Source of the DNA: Desulfovibrio desulfuricans
GTDB lineage: Bacteria; Desulfobacterota; Desulfovibrionia; Desulfovibrionales; Desulfovibrionaceae
Assembly: GCA_015062205.1 (NCBI GenBank)
Contig: SUVB01000011.1
Span: forward strand, 22,636 to 86,635
DNA: 64,000 nt
Direction of reading: 5' to 3'
Within the stretch, counting starts at the first letter, position 1. Every line of letters begins with the position of its first letter. A model generated the notes under the pieces. The model searched no databases. It worked only from the letters and a program-made list of their open reading frames with translations, and was not told the DNA's origin. Shown here piece after piece: positions 17,401 to 27,586 of this stretch. Made by a program: the position numbers and the translations under genes.

Positions 17401-18077
17401 CAGGGACGCCCCCCGCGCGCCAGCAGCAGTTCCGCCGCCGTGAGCAGGCCGACGCACAGGGTCGAGGTCGCCGCCACCAGCAGCGCGGCCCGCGCGTCAT
17501 TGCCCGCCTGAAAGGCGTCGTAGATGGCCAGGGCCAGTGTTTGCGTCTTGCCGGGAATATTGCCCGCGATCATCAGGGTGGCCCCGAATTCGCCCATGCC
17601 CCGCGCGAAGGCCAGCATGACGCCTGCGAAGATTCCCTTCCAGGCCAGCGGCAATGACACGGTGACGAATACCCGCCACTCCGGCGCGCCCAGAGTGCGC
17701 GCCGCGTCCTCCAGCCGTCGGTCCACCTGTTCCAGGGCGGCGCGGGCGGACTTGTAGATGAGCGGAAAGACCACCACCGTGGCCGCCGCAACGGCTCCCT
17801 GCCAGGAAAAGATGAGGTTGATGCCCGCCTCTTCCAGCCAGCCTCCCAACACGCCGCGCCGCCCCACCAGCAAGATGAGGTAATACCCCAGCACCGTGGG
17901 CGGCAACACCAGCGGGAGGGAACAGAGCGCATCCAGCAGGGCCGGCAGGGGCCCCTTCCTGCGCGCCAGCCCCCATGCTGCGGGCACGGCCGCCGCGAAG
18001 GAAACCGCCGTGGCCGTGCCCGCCACACGCAGGGAAAGCTCCAGGGGGCTCCACAGCCCAAGGGAATCAACATCCAT
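17400..18077 (-). CDS. modB: Molybdate ABC transporter permease
   Basis: 225 residues, about five hydrophobic membrane segments. The ABC-permease EAA loop is visible as LEDAARTLGAPEWRVFVTVS followed by LPLAWKGIFAG. The GEFGATLMIAGNIPGKTQTL end of the loop region is characteristic of ModB. Fifteen bases separate it from modA upstream; it overlaps modC by one base. Confidence 0.92.
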   Translation of the reverse strand: MDVDSLGLWSPLELSLRVAGTATAVSFAAAVPAAWGLARRKGPLPALLDALCSLPLVLPPTVLGYYLILLVGRRGVLGGWLEEAGINLIFSWQGAVAAATVVVFPLIYKSARAALEQVDRRLEDAARTLGAPEWRVFVTVSLPLAWKGIFAGVMLAFARGMGEFGATLMIAGNIPGKTQTLALAIYDAFQAGNDARAALLVAATSTLCVGLLTAAELLLARGGRP

Positions 18078-18092
18078 AACGGCTGTGCTCCG

Positions 18093-18857
18093 TCACGGTC
18101 CGGAAAAGCCGTATCCGGCCAGCACGGCCTGCCCCTCGGGCGAAAGCACGAAATCCAGGAAGGTCTGTCCCATGACGGCGTTGCTGCCCGTGGTTGCCAC
18201 GGCTATGGGATAGCTCACGGGTTCGTGCCCCTCCGTATTCTTGATCACGTCCACCTTGTCGGCGAACTGCAGGGCGTCGGTGCGGTACACGAAACCGGCG
18301 TCCACCTCGCCCCTAGCCACGTAGCCCAGCACCTGACGCACGCTGTTGCCGAAAATATATTTCGGGTGCAGAACGTCCCACAGTCCCGCCGTCGTCAGGG
18401 CCTCCCTGGCGTAGCGCCCTGCGGGCACCGATTCGGGATTGCCGAGAGCGATCTTCCTGCAGTTCCCGAGGTCGCCGAGTCCGGCGGGAACGGTTGCGGC
18501 CTTGGGCGCAACAAGCACAAGATCGTTGCGGGCGAAGTTCCGGCGGCTGGCGGGGTTCACCACACCGGCGGCCACGGCCTTGTCCATGGTGGCCTGATCG
18601 GCGGAAGCGAAAACGTCTACGGGCGCGCCCTCCTGCAACTGCCGAAGCAGCGGATTGGAGGCGGCGAAATTGACATGCACCGTCAGACCGGCATGCTTTT
18701 TCTCAAAAAGCGCCGCAAGTTCAGTAAAGGCGTTGGTGAGGCTGGCCGCAGCGGAGACGGTCATTTCAGCCGCCGCGGCAGGAAATGCCGAAACGAGCAG
18801 GCACAACAGCAGCAATACGCCGCAAACCGGCGGCATGCGGCGGACATGGCTTTCCAT
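18093..18857 (-). CDS. modA: Molybdate/tungstate-binding periplasmic protein
   Basis: 254 residues with an N-terminal signal (VCGVLLLLCLLVSAFPAAAA). The mature protein has the ModA features VSAAASLTNAF near its start (oxyanion-binding serines), VNFAASNPLLRQL, GAPVDVFASADQATMD, ALGNPESVPAGRYA and EVDAGFVYRTDA. Captures molybdate, and possibly tungstate, for the permease. GGAGGAG ribosome site directly upstream. First gene of modABC; promoter 18896-18923. Confidence 0.93.
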   Translation of the reverse strand: MESHVRRMPPVCGVLLLLCLLVSAFPAAAAEMTVSAAASLTNAFTELAALFEKKHAGLTVHVNFAASNPLLRQLQEGAPVDVFASADQATMDKAVAAGVVNPASRRNFARNDLVLVAPKAATVPAGLGDLGNCRKIALGNPESVPAGRYAREALTTAGLWDVLHPKYIFGNSVRQVLGYVARGEVDAGFVYRTDALQFADKVDVIKNTEGHEPVSYPIAVATTGSNAVMGQTFLDFVLSPEGQAVLAGYGFSGP

Positions 18858-18895
18858 GAAGACTCCTCCATTGCGCGTATGCGCGGTTTCTGTTC

Positions 18896-18923
18896 AGTAT
18901 AGTCCGCTCCGGCATGGCGGCAA
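18896..18923 (-). promoter_or_regulatory. Promoter of modABC
   Basis: On the minus strand TTGCCG, 16 bases, TATACT; about 40 bases before the modA start. Divergent from the tunR promoter and flanked by the CGTTTT/AAAACG inverted repeat. Confidence 0.6.
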
Positions 18924-18931
18924 GAGCATCC

Positions 18932-18949
18932 CGTTTTTTGCGGAAAACG
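18932..18949. promoter_or_regulatory. Candidate operator between modA and tunR
   Basis: Inverted repeat CGTTTT-N6-AAAACG located between the two divergent promoters, 8 bases upstream of the modA -35 and 8 bases before the tunR -35. The position suits binding by the adjacent TunR-like regulator. This is inference; the TunR consensus was not checked. Confidence 0.45.
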
Positions 18950-18956
18950 TGCAGGC

Positions 18957-18986
18957 TGTACAACAATGGCATCCTTCCTGTATAAA
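18957..18986 (+). promoter_or_regulatory. Candidate promoter of tunR
   Basis: TGTACA, an 18-base spacer and TATAAA, 22 bases before the ATG at 19009. Confidence 0.45.
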
Positions 18987-19008
18987 AGAAAAACTGACAG
19001 GTATCGGC

Positions 19009-20133
19009 ATGGAAACAACATTTGATCGTGAATCGCTGACCGCACTGCTCCGCACGCTCTCCCCTGAAGACAAGGCGTGGCTGCGGCAGCGCCTTGTCCG
19101 GCGCGATTCCGCGGCGCTGCTGCAGGACACGGGCCGCATCAGCGCCCGCGAGCTGCTGGCGGTGGAAACATGGTTGCGGGAACGGGCCGACAAGGCACGC
19201 GGCCCGCGCGAAAAGCGCCCCCGCCTGCGCATGTGGCTCATCTTCATGCTGCTGCGTTACGCGGCCCTGCGGCTGGTGGAAATATTCACCCTCAGGCCCG
19301 AGCATCTGGATATGGCGGCGGGCGTCATCCATGTGCCGGGCACGGATTCGGCGCCGGGACGCGAGGTGCCCCTGCCCCCCGCCATAAGCCGACGGCTGCG
19401 GCGCGTGCTGGACGATCCGGAACAGATTGTCGCAACGCGCGAATTCCTGCGCTGCGACGCCAGCTATGTACGCCGCTGTCTGCAGCAGTGCGGCGCGGCC
19501 TGCGGCCTGCCCAAGGGGCTGTTGAGCGCCCGCGCCCTGCGGCACAGCCGCGCGCTGGAGCTGGGACGGCAGGGTCTGCCCCTGCCGGTGGTGGACATGT
19601 TTCTGGGACGGCGGCCGGTCGCCGGAGGCCGCGGCGTCGTGCGCTGCGACCCGAAGGAGGCCGCGCGCCAGCTGCGCGATCACTTGCAGAGGGAGCGACC
19701 TATGCGGACCAGTGCCCGAAATGTCTTTCAGGGACGCATCGTCGGACTGCGCAAGAGCGGTCTGCTGGTGGAGGTGACGCTGCGCACGGCGGGGGGGCTG
19801 CGCCTGACAGCCCTGATCACCGACGAAAGCTGTACAACCCTGGCCCTGACCGAGGGCAAGCCGGTCAATGCCAGCATCAAGGCCCCCTGGGTGCTGGTGC
19901 GCCCCGGCCCCCTGCCCTCAGCCTCCGCCGCCCCGGCGGAAAACTGCTTCACCGGCGAGGTGGAACGCGTGCGTATGGACGACATGGTGGCGGAAATTCT
20001 GGTGGCGCTGCCCGAGGGCAGCCTGGTCTGCGCCCTGTGCGGCAAGGGGCAGGAGCACCCGGAAGATCTGCAGCCGGGGCAAACCGTCACGGTTTTCTTC
20101 AAGGCCTTTTCCGTTATTCTTTCGCTGGATTAG
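19009..20133 (+). CDS. tunR: TunR-type regulator: tyrosine-recombinase-like DNA-binding domain plus MOP domains
   Basis: 374 residues. Residues 1 to about 225 have a phage-integrase fold (YAALRLVEIFTLRPEHLD, then ALRHSRALELGRQGLPLPVVDMFLG), but the box II histidine is changed and the catalytic tyrosine region after LGRR is not recognisable, so recombinase activity is unlikely. Two oxyanion-binding MOP/TOBE domains follow (NVFQGRIVGLRKSGLLVEV; NCFTGEVERVRMDDMVAEI). This is the architecture described for TunR, the tungstate-responsive regulator of Desulfovibrio. It is divergently placed from modABC, its likely target. The chosen ATG has only a weak AGG site; the open frame upstream to 18655 overlaps modA and is not believed. 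Confidence 0.85.
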   Translation: METTFDRESLTALLRTLSPEDKAWLRQRLVRRDSAALLQDTGRISARELLAVETWLRERADKARGPREKRPRLRMWLIFMLLRYAALRLVEIFTLRPEHLDMAAGVIHVPGTDSAPGREVPLPPAISRRLRRVLDDPEQIVATREFLRCDASYVRRCLQQCGAACGLPKGLLSARALRHSRALELGRQGLPLPVVDMFLGRRPVAGGRGVVRCDPKEAARQLRDHLQRERPMRTSARNVFQGRIVGLRKSGLLVEVTLRTAGGLRLTALITDESCTTLALTEGKPVNASIKAPWVLVRPGPLPSASAAPAENCFTGEVERVRMDDMVAEILVALPEGSLVCALCGKGQEHPEDLQPGQTVTVFFKAFSVILSLD

Positions 20134-20149
20134 CGCAAATCCCCTTTGA

Positions 20150-21778
<1,629 letters not shown>

Positions 21779-21950
21779 GCTTTTGGCCCCGCGCGGGTTC
21801 TCGTGCGGCTGCTGAAGACGATCCGCGCAGGGCCGCAGTGCCGTTTGCCGCGGCATGCCGCCCGCGATCCTGCCGGCGGCATGCCCGCGTATGGCGCGGC
21901 GGTTCCGCCGCCCCCTGATCAAGGCATGCTTTCAGGAGTTTCCTCCCCCC

Positions 21951-22841
21951 GTGACTCTGCGGCGCTTTCTCCTCCTGGCGGGCGTTTTGCTCATCCTGTT
22001 TCTGGGCATGTATTCCTGGAATCAGCGCACACGCATGCTGGACGACATGGCCGCCACGCTGGGGCTGGAAATGACGGGCGCGGTGCTCTCGCCCCTGCGC
22101 TCCCTGCAGGACAGGGGCGAGGGCCTTTGGGAGCGCTATTTCGACCTGGTGGGTGTGCGGGAGGAAAACGAACGCCTGCGGCAAAGAATTGAAGAGCTGG
22201 AAGCCCGCCTGCTGGCCAACGGCGAGGATCTGGCCGAACTCAAACGCCTGCGCGAACTGGTGCAAATGAACGCGGGCGAGGGCTGGCGCCGGCTGGGGGC
22301 GCGTGTCCTGGCCGGACGCATGGGCCCCAACGCCGCGCTGGACAGCATCACCATCAGCCGGGGCTACAGCACGGGCGGACGCCCCGGCACGCCCGTGGTC
22401 ACGCATCTGGGCCTTGTGGGCCGCGTGTTCAAGGCCAGCGCCCACAGCTCCATCGCGCTGCTGATCACCGATCCCAGCAGCCGCATTGCCGTGTTCTCGC
22501 AGGAGAGCCGCGCCCCCGGCATTCTCACGGGCCAGGGCATCAACCGCAAGCTTGAAGTCAATTATGTACAACGCGCCGCCAAGGTGACTCCCGGCGAAAT
22601 TCTTGTCACCTCCGGCCTCGACGACAAATATCCCAAGGGCATTCCCGTGGCCCGCGTACTCAGCGTGGCCCCCTCGGACTATGACCAGTTCATGGCCATC
22701 ACGGCCGAACCGCTGGTGGACCTGCACCATATTGAAGAAGTGCTGCTGCTGGAGCCCACCGGCGCGCCCCGTCCGGTGGATTTGGGCGAACCGCCCAAGG
22801 AATTCGTGGGGCCGCCCGCGCCGCGGGCCGCAACGCCATGA
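21951..22841 (+). CDS. mreC: Rod shape-determining protein MreC
   Basis: About 296 residues from the GTG start chosen here. One N-terminal membrane helix (RFLLLAGVLLILFLGMY), a coiled-coil (ENERLRQRIEELEARLL), and the beta-barrel MreC domain (SRGYSTGGRPGTPVVT, GLVGRVFKASAHSS, VTSGLDDKYPKGIPVARV). The GTG follows CAGGAG by about 12 bases; upstream in-frame ATGs at 21855 and nearby give a non-hydrophobic arginine-rich extension. Links MreB to the periplasmic synthases. End overlaps mreD by 4 bases. Confidence 0.92.
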   Translation: MTLRRFLLLAGVLLILFLGMYSWNQRTRMLDDMAATLGLEMTGAVLSPLRSLQDRGEGLWERYFDLVGVREENERLRQRIEELEARLLANGEDLAELKRLRELVQMNAGEGWRRLGARVLAGRMGPNAALDSITISRGYSTGGRPGTPVVTHLGLVGRVFKASAHSSIALLITDPSSRIAVFSQESRAPGILTGQGINRKLEVNYVQRAAKVTPGEILVTSGLDDKYPKGIPVARVLSVAPSDYDQFMAITAEPLVDLHHIEEVLLLEPTGAPRPVDLGEPPKEFVGPPAPRAATP

Positions 22842-23308
22842 AGAGACTGCGCAACATCCTCTGGTGGGTCGCCTTCATGATCTGCGCCATTGCCGCGCAG
22901 GCCGCCGTGCCCGGCGTGGACGTGCTGACGGCAGGGCTGCTCCTCCTGCTGCAGGAACGGGACTACAAGAACATGCTCTGGCTGCTGCCCGTCTTCATCC
23001 TTCTGCAGGAAGGCATGGGCACGCGGGAGTTCGGGACCGCCATCGTGTGGTACGCCACGGTCATTCTGCTGTTCAAGATCGGGCGCTGGCTGTTTGAGGC
23101 GGAGAATTTCGTTTTCATCTTCCTGCTGTCCGCCTGCCTGGGCGCGGCCTATTATGGCGTGGCCTGGCTCATGGCCCCCCTGCAGGATTTCGCGTTCAAC
23201 ATGCAGGAGGCCATGAACGCCAGCCTGATGCAGGCCATCTTCCTGCCCTTCGCCTGGCGGCTTCTGGTCATTACGCGCCGTTGGAACACGCATGTTCAGG
23301 AGAACTGA
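22838..23308 (+). CDS. mreD: Rod shape-determining protein MreD
   Basis: 156 residues, almost entirely hydrophobic with about five membrane segments, placed between mreC and mrdA. MreD proteins are poorly conserved; the identification relies on size, topology and position. Overlaps mreC as ATGA and mrdA by 17 bases. Confidence 0.85.
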   Translation: MKRLRNILWWVAFMICAIAAQAAVPGVDVLTAGLLLLLQERDYKNMLWLLPVFILLQEGMGTREFGTAIVWYATVILLFKIGRWLFEAENFVFIFLLSACLGAAYYGVAWLMAPLQDFAFNMQEAMNASLMQAIFLPFAWRLLVITRRWNTHVQEN

Positions 23309-25211
23309 GAACCCGCCGCAGCCCGACGCCGGACGCCCGGCACGCAAGGGCATCCGCTCCTGGCTGAAAATCCAGGTGGAGAGCGAAAGCTACCAGCCGC
23401 CGCGCGGCGGGGTCATCCTGCTGCAGGTACTGGTGGGGCTGATGTTCTTTGTGCTGGTGACGCGCTTCTGGTACCTGCAGGTGCACTGCGGCGCGGAATT
23501 CACCCGTCAGGCGCAGGAAAACCGCCTGCGCATCGAACGCATCTTCGCCCCCCGCGGCCGCATTCTTGACGACAAGGGCAAGGTGCTGGCCGACAACCGC
23601 ACTGCCTACGGCCTCTCCATCGTGCGCGAAGACTGCCGCGACATCCCGGCCACGCTGGCCCAGATCAGCGCATGGTCGGGCATCCCGCTGCCGCAGATCT
23701 GGGAAAAATTCCGGCAGGACCGCTTCAAGGTCAAGCCCTTTGAGCCGCTGCTGCTCATCACGGACATCGAGTTTGACCTGGTGGCCCGCATAGCGTCCGA
23801 AATCCACGCCTGGCCCGGTCTGGAAATCGTGGTGCGCACCAAACGCAGCTATCCGGAGCGGGACCTCTTCGCCCATGTGCTGGGCTATGTGGCTGAAGCC
23901 AACGAGCAGGAGATGGCGGCCGACAGCGCCCTGGCCATGGGCGACCTGGTGGGCAAGCAGGGGCTGGAGCTGAAGCTGGAAAAACAGCTGCGCGGCCGCA
24001 AGGGACTCTACGATGTGGAGGTGGACGCCCACGCCCGCGTGCTGGGCAAGACCCTGCGCGAGGAACCGCGCGGCGGGCACGAGCTGCGCCTCTCACTGGA
24101 CATCGGCCTGCAGAAGGCCGCATGGGACGCCCTCAACGGCGAGGCGGGCTGCGTCGTCGTCATGGAGCCGCACAGCGGCAAACTGCGCGCGCTGGTCACC
24201 TCCCCCGCCTATGACAACAATCTGTTCGCGGCCGGCATCTCCCAGCGGGACTGGGACGCCCTGCGCACCAACAGCCGTTTTCCCCTGCAGAACCGCGTCA
24301 TCCAGAGCGTCTACCCCCCCGGTTCCGTATGGAAGCTCGTCATGGCCACCATGCTGCTGGAGCGCGGCGTCTCCCCACACGACAGCGTGTTCTGTCCCGG
24401 CCAGGTCAAGCTGGGCAACCAGATCTTCCGCTGCTGGCGGCGCGGCGGGCACGGTTCGCAGGATCTGGCGCACTCGCTCATCAATTCCTGCGACGTGTAC
24501 TACTATCTCATGGGCGAACGCATGGGGATTGACAAGATTGAAGAATTCGCCAAGGCTTGCGGCTTCGGCAGGCCCACGGGCATTGACCTGCCGCATGAGA
24601 AATCCGGCCTGGTGCCCTCGAAAGATTGGAAGCGCCGGCGCTTCGGCCGCCCCTGGGCGCGCGGCGAAACGTACAATATCTCCATCGGGCAGGGCTACAC
24701 CCTGGTCACGCCGGTGCAGGTGGCCGTCTTTGTCTCCGCCCTGCTCAACGGCGGCGACCTGCTCAAGCCCCAGCTGCTGGACGACGCCCCGCGCGAGGTG
24801 CGGGGCAAGGTGCCGGCACGGCCGCAAACGCTGCAGTTCGTGGTGGAGGCCATGCGCCGCACGGCGAACGGCGGCACGGCCAAGGTCGTGGGCCGCAAGG
24901 ATGCCGACATGGGCGGCAAGACCGGCACGGCCCAGGTGGTCAAGCTCAAGATGGCAGCAGGCGACCGCCGCCTGCGCTCCTCCGAGATGGAGTACGCCCA
25001 GCGCGACCACGCCTGGATAGCCACATGGGGCGTCAAGAACGACAAGTCCTACGTGGTGGTGGTCATGGTGGAGCACGGCGGCGGCGGTTCCAGCGTGGCC
25101 GGGCCCGTGGCCCGCAAGGTCTACGATTACCTCTTCGGCCCGGCGGACAGCGCGGCGGCAAACCGGCCCGCCGCAGAACCGGCGCGGCCCGCGCAAGGCC
25201 GGACCGACTGA
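23292..25211 (+). CDS. mrdA: Penicillin-binding protein 2
   Basis: 639 residues. A membrane helix (GGVILLQVLVGLMFFVLVT) is followed by the dimerisation domain (APRGRILDDKGKVLADN) and transpeptidase domain with SVWK (active-site serine and lysine in PGSVWKLVMA), SCD in NSCDVYYY, and KTG in GGKTGTAQV. Cross-links peptidoglycan during elongation together with RodA, the next gene. C-terminal 25 residues are alanine/proline-rich. Start overlaps mreD by 17 bases. Confidence 0.96.
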   Translation: MFRRTENPPQPDAGRPARKGIRSWLKIQVESESYQPPRGGVILLQVLVGLMFFVLVTRFWYLQVHCGAEFTRQAQENRLRIERIFAPRGRILDDKGKVLADNRTAYGLSIVREDCRDIPATLAQISAWSGIPLPQIWEKFRQDRFKVKPFEPLLLITDIEFDLVARIASEIHAWPGLEIVVRTKRSYPERDLFAHVLGYVAEANEQEMAADSALAMGDLVGKQGLELKLEKQLRGRKGLYDVEVDAHARVLGKTLREEPRGGHELRLSLDIGLQKAAWDALNGEAGCVVVMEPHSGKLRALVTSPAYDNNLFAAGISQRDWDALRTNSRFPLQNRVIQSVYPPGSVWKLVMATMLLERGVSPHDSVFCPGQVKLGNQIFRCWRRGGHGSQDLAHSLINSCDVYYYLMGERMGIDKIEEFAKACGFGRPTGIDLPHEKSGLVPSKDWKRRRFGRPWARGETYNISIGQGYTLVTPVQVAVFVSALLNGGDLLKPQLLDDAPREVRGKVPARPQTLQFVVEAMRRTANGGTAKVVGRKDADMGGKTGTAQVVKLKMAAGDRRLRSSEMEYAQRDHAWIATWGVKNDKSYVVVVMVEHGGGGSSVAGPVARKVYDYLFGPADSAAANRPAAEPARPAQGRTD

Positions 25212-25260
25212 CGGGCGTGACACGGCAAAGGACAGACTGAAGGCAAACGGAACGCGCTGC

Positions 25261-26367
25261 ATGGACAAACGCCTTTTCAGCTACATCAACTGGGGCCTGC
25301 TGGCCTGCATGCTGCTGCTCTATCTCGTGGGCGTGGGCAATCTGTACTCCGCCAGCGGCACGCGGGTGGAGACGGGGCTGGCCGTCAGCAGCTTCTACCA
25401 GCGCCAGCTTGTCTGGGGGCTGTGCGGCGTTGCCTGCATGCTGCTGGCCATGGTCTTTGACTACCGCCAGCTGCGCAATCTGGCCTGGCCGTTCTTTCTG
25501 CTGACGGTCTTCCTGCTGCTGCTGGTGCCCATCGCGGGCAAAACCGTCTACGGGGCCAGGCGCTGGATATCCCTGGGCTTCATGAGCCTGCAGCCCTCGG
25601 AGATGGCCAAGCTCTCCGTGCTGGTGCTGGCGGCGCGCCTGCTCGCGCGCGACAGCCGCCCCCTCGGCTGGAAAGACTTCAGCTGCGTGCTGTGCGTAGG
25701 GCTTGTGCCCTGCGGCCTGATCATCATCCAGCCCGATCTGGGCACCACCCTGCTCATCCTGCTCATTCTGGGCGGCATGATCCTGTTCCACGGGCTCAAG
25801 GGCTATGTGCTCAAAACCTGTTTGCTGGCCGTGCCCTGCCTTGGGGCCTTCATGTGGTTTGTGGGCATGCACGACTACCAGCGCCAGCGCATCCTGACCT
25901 TTCTCGACCCCGGCAACGACCCGCGCGGCACGGGCTACCACATCATCCAGTCGCGCATTGCCATCGGCTCGGGCGAACTGTGGGGCAAGGGCTTCGGCGA
26001 GGGCACGCAAAGCCAGTTGCGCTTCCTGCCCGAACGCCATTCGGACTTCGCCGTGGCCGTCTTCGGCGAGGAATGGGGCTTTGTGGGCTGCGTGGCTCTG
26101 GTCACGCTGTTCTGCCTCTTTCTGCTCTCCATCTTTTCCACGGCCGTACAGGCCAAGGACCGCTTCGGCAGCACGCTGGTGGTGGGCGTGTTCTTCTACT
26201 TTTTCTGGCAGATTTTCATCAACATGGGCATGGTCATCGGGCTCATGCCGGTGGTGGGCATTCCTCTACCCTTCATCAGCTACGGCGGCAGCGCCACGGT
26301 GGTCAACTTCACGCTGCTGGGCATTGTGCTCAACGTGTCCATGCGGCGTTTCATGTTCAAGGGATAA
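25261..26367 (+). CDS. rodA: Peptidoglycan glycosyltransferase RodA
   Basis: 368 residues, about ten membrane helices. SEDS-family motifs: SLGFMSLQPSEMAKLSVLVL, IIIQPDLGTTLLIL, QSRIAIGSGELWGKGF, FLPERHSDFAVAVFGEEWGF, and PLPFISYGGS at the end. Polymerises lipid II glycan strands with PBP2. Start ATG at 25261, 49 bases after mrdA. The conserved aspartate of the family is in WGLCG...FDYRQL or nearby; not verified. Confidence 0.97.
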   Translation: MDKRLFSYINWGLLACMLLLYLVGVGNLYSASGTRVETGLAVSSFYQRQLVWGLCGVACMLLAMVFDYRQLRNLAWPFFLLTVFLLLLVPIAGKTVYGARRWISLGFMSLQPSEMAKLSVLVLAARLLARDSRPLGWKDFSCVLCVGLVPCGLIIIQPDLGTTLLILLILGGMILFHGLKGYVLKTCLLAVPCLGAFMWFVGMHDYQRQRILTFLDPGNDPRGTGYHIIQSRIAIGSGELWGKGFGEGTQSQLRFLPERHSDFAVAVFGEEWGFVGCVALVTLFCLFLLSIFSTAVQAKDRFGSTLVVGVFFYFFWQIFINMGMVIGLMPVVGIPLPFISYGGSATVVNFTLLGIVLNVSMRRFMFKG

Positions 26368-26391
26368 TCTTCTTACGAAAGGGAACAGACC

Positions 26392-26742
26392 GTGGGCAAG
26401 GACGAAATAGCGTACCTCGGTTCCGACACCATTTACGAAGGCAAGCTGCGCTTCAAGGGCGCCGTGCGCATTGAAGGCCGCTTTTCCGGCGAAATCGTCA
26501 GCGACGGCACCCTCAACGTGGGCAAGGACGCCCAGGTGGACGGCACGCTGGACGTGGGCGAGCTGCTGCTTTCCGGCCATTTTTCCGGCGACGTGACGGC
26601 AAAGCGCCGCGTGGTGGTCTATGCCTCGGGCGTGTTGGAAGGGCACATCTTCACCCCCAGCCTGCTCACCGAAGAAGGCGGCGTCATTGAAGGGCAGATC
26701 ACCATGAAAAACCTCGGCGCGCAAAAAAACAGGGACGCCTGA
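26392..26742 (+). CDS. Bactofilin
   Basis: 116 residues from a GTG start with GGGA 6 bases upstream. The core is a run of short beta-helix turns rich in glycine and valine (FKGAVRIEGRFSGEIVSDGTL is the first two turns, then VDGTLDVGELLLSGHFSGDV, then EGGVIEGQI), the PF04519 pattern. Bactofilins self-assemble into membrane-associated filaments that act in shape or stalk formation. Only 24 bases after rodA, so part of the elongation operon. Confidence 0.88.
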   Translation: MGKDEIAYLGSDTIYEGKLRFKGAVRIEGRFSGEIVSDGTLNVGKDAQVDGTLDVGELLLSGHFSGDVTAKRRVVVYASGVLEGHIFTPSLLTEEGGVIEGQITMKNLGAQKNRDA

Positions 26743-26825
26743 GCCGCATGCGCGCCGTCGCGTTTCCCCGCCGGCCCGCGCCCGCGCAGACGCCGCACGG
26801 CGGGAAGGCTTTGGGCAGGCGTCCA

Positions 26826-26854
26826 TTGCCTGTCGCAAAAAAATAGTGCATAAT
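26826..26854 (+). promoter_or_regulatory. Sigma-70-like promoter of the GAF gene
   Basis: TTGCCT, 17 bases, CATAAT (5 of 6 in the -10), about 80 bases upstream of the start at 26935. Confidence 0.6.
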
Positions 26855-26934
26855 TTCACAGGAAACGTGAAGAAGCCGCGGGCTTTTTCGCGCGGTTCGC
26901 TATCGCCACAACGCTTTCTTCAAGGAGGCTTTCC

Positions 26935-27489
26935 ATGGCACAGGATTATTTTCGCGCGCTGAGAGATGTCGCGCTGGTCATCAACTCCAGTCTGGAGCCG
27001 CGCGACGTGCTGCATAAAATCACGGAGCAGACCGCCGCCACCATGGGCTGCAAGGCCAGTACCATCCGCCTGCTGGACAGCACCGGCCGTTTTCTGCTGC
27101 CCAGCGCGTCCTTCGGCCTTTCGGCCGGCTACATGCGCAAGGGCCCTGTGGAAGTGAAACGCAGCGGCCTTGACGGCGAGGTTCTTTCCGGCAAAACCAT
27201 CCACCTCAAGGACGCCACCGCCGACGGCCGCTTCCAGTATCCCGAATCGGCCAAGGCCGAAGGGCTGGTCTCCGTGCTTTCCGCCCCGCTCATGGCCGAC
27301 GGCAAGGCCATCGGCCTCATTCGCGTCTATTCCGACGTGGAACGCGAATTTTCCGCCGACGAGGAAACCTTCATGGAAGCCGTGGCCGCCATTTCGGCTC
27401 TGGCCATTGAAAACTCGCGGCTGCACGAGGCCCTGCGCAACAACTACGAGCTGATGAGCAAACACGCCTATTCCGTGTACGAGGACTAG
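26935..27489 (+). CDS. GAF-domain protein
   Basis: 184 residues, essentially one GAF domain: SSLEPRDVLHKITEQTAATM, CKASTIRLLDSTGRFLLPSAS, the IHLKDATADGRFQYP loop, APLMADGKAIGLIRVYSD and EEETFMEAVAAISALAIENSRLHEAL-like end with DEETFMEAVAAISAL. No output domain is present, so it could be a small-ligand sensor working with a partner. AAGGAGG site upstream, own promoter, and gapA 98 bases downstream. Ligand unknown. Confidence 0.85.
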   Translation: MAQDYFRALRDVALVINSSLEPRDVLHKITEQTAATMGCKASTIRLLDSTGRFLLPSASFGLSAGYMRKGPVEVKRSGLDGEVLSGKTIHLKDATADGRFQYPESAKAEGLVSVLSAPLMADGKAIGLIRVYSDVEREFSADEETFMEAVAAISALAIENSRLHEALRNNYELMSKHAYSVYED

Positions 27490-27586
27490 TTCCGCACCAG
27501 GCATCAATCCCGCGCGGCCCTTCCTCACGGCCGCGCCCAACAACCGTGGCGGGGCGTCGCCCCTTCCGTTGCAAGGAACTGCGCAT

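Noticed and set aside
18655..19008. N-terminal extension of tunR
   Set aside because: The frame stays open but overlaps modA in antisense and crosses the predicted divergent promoters; METTFDRES at 19009 is the sensible start.
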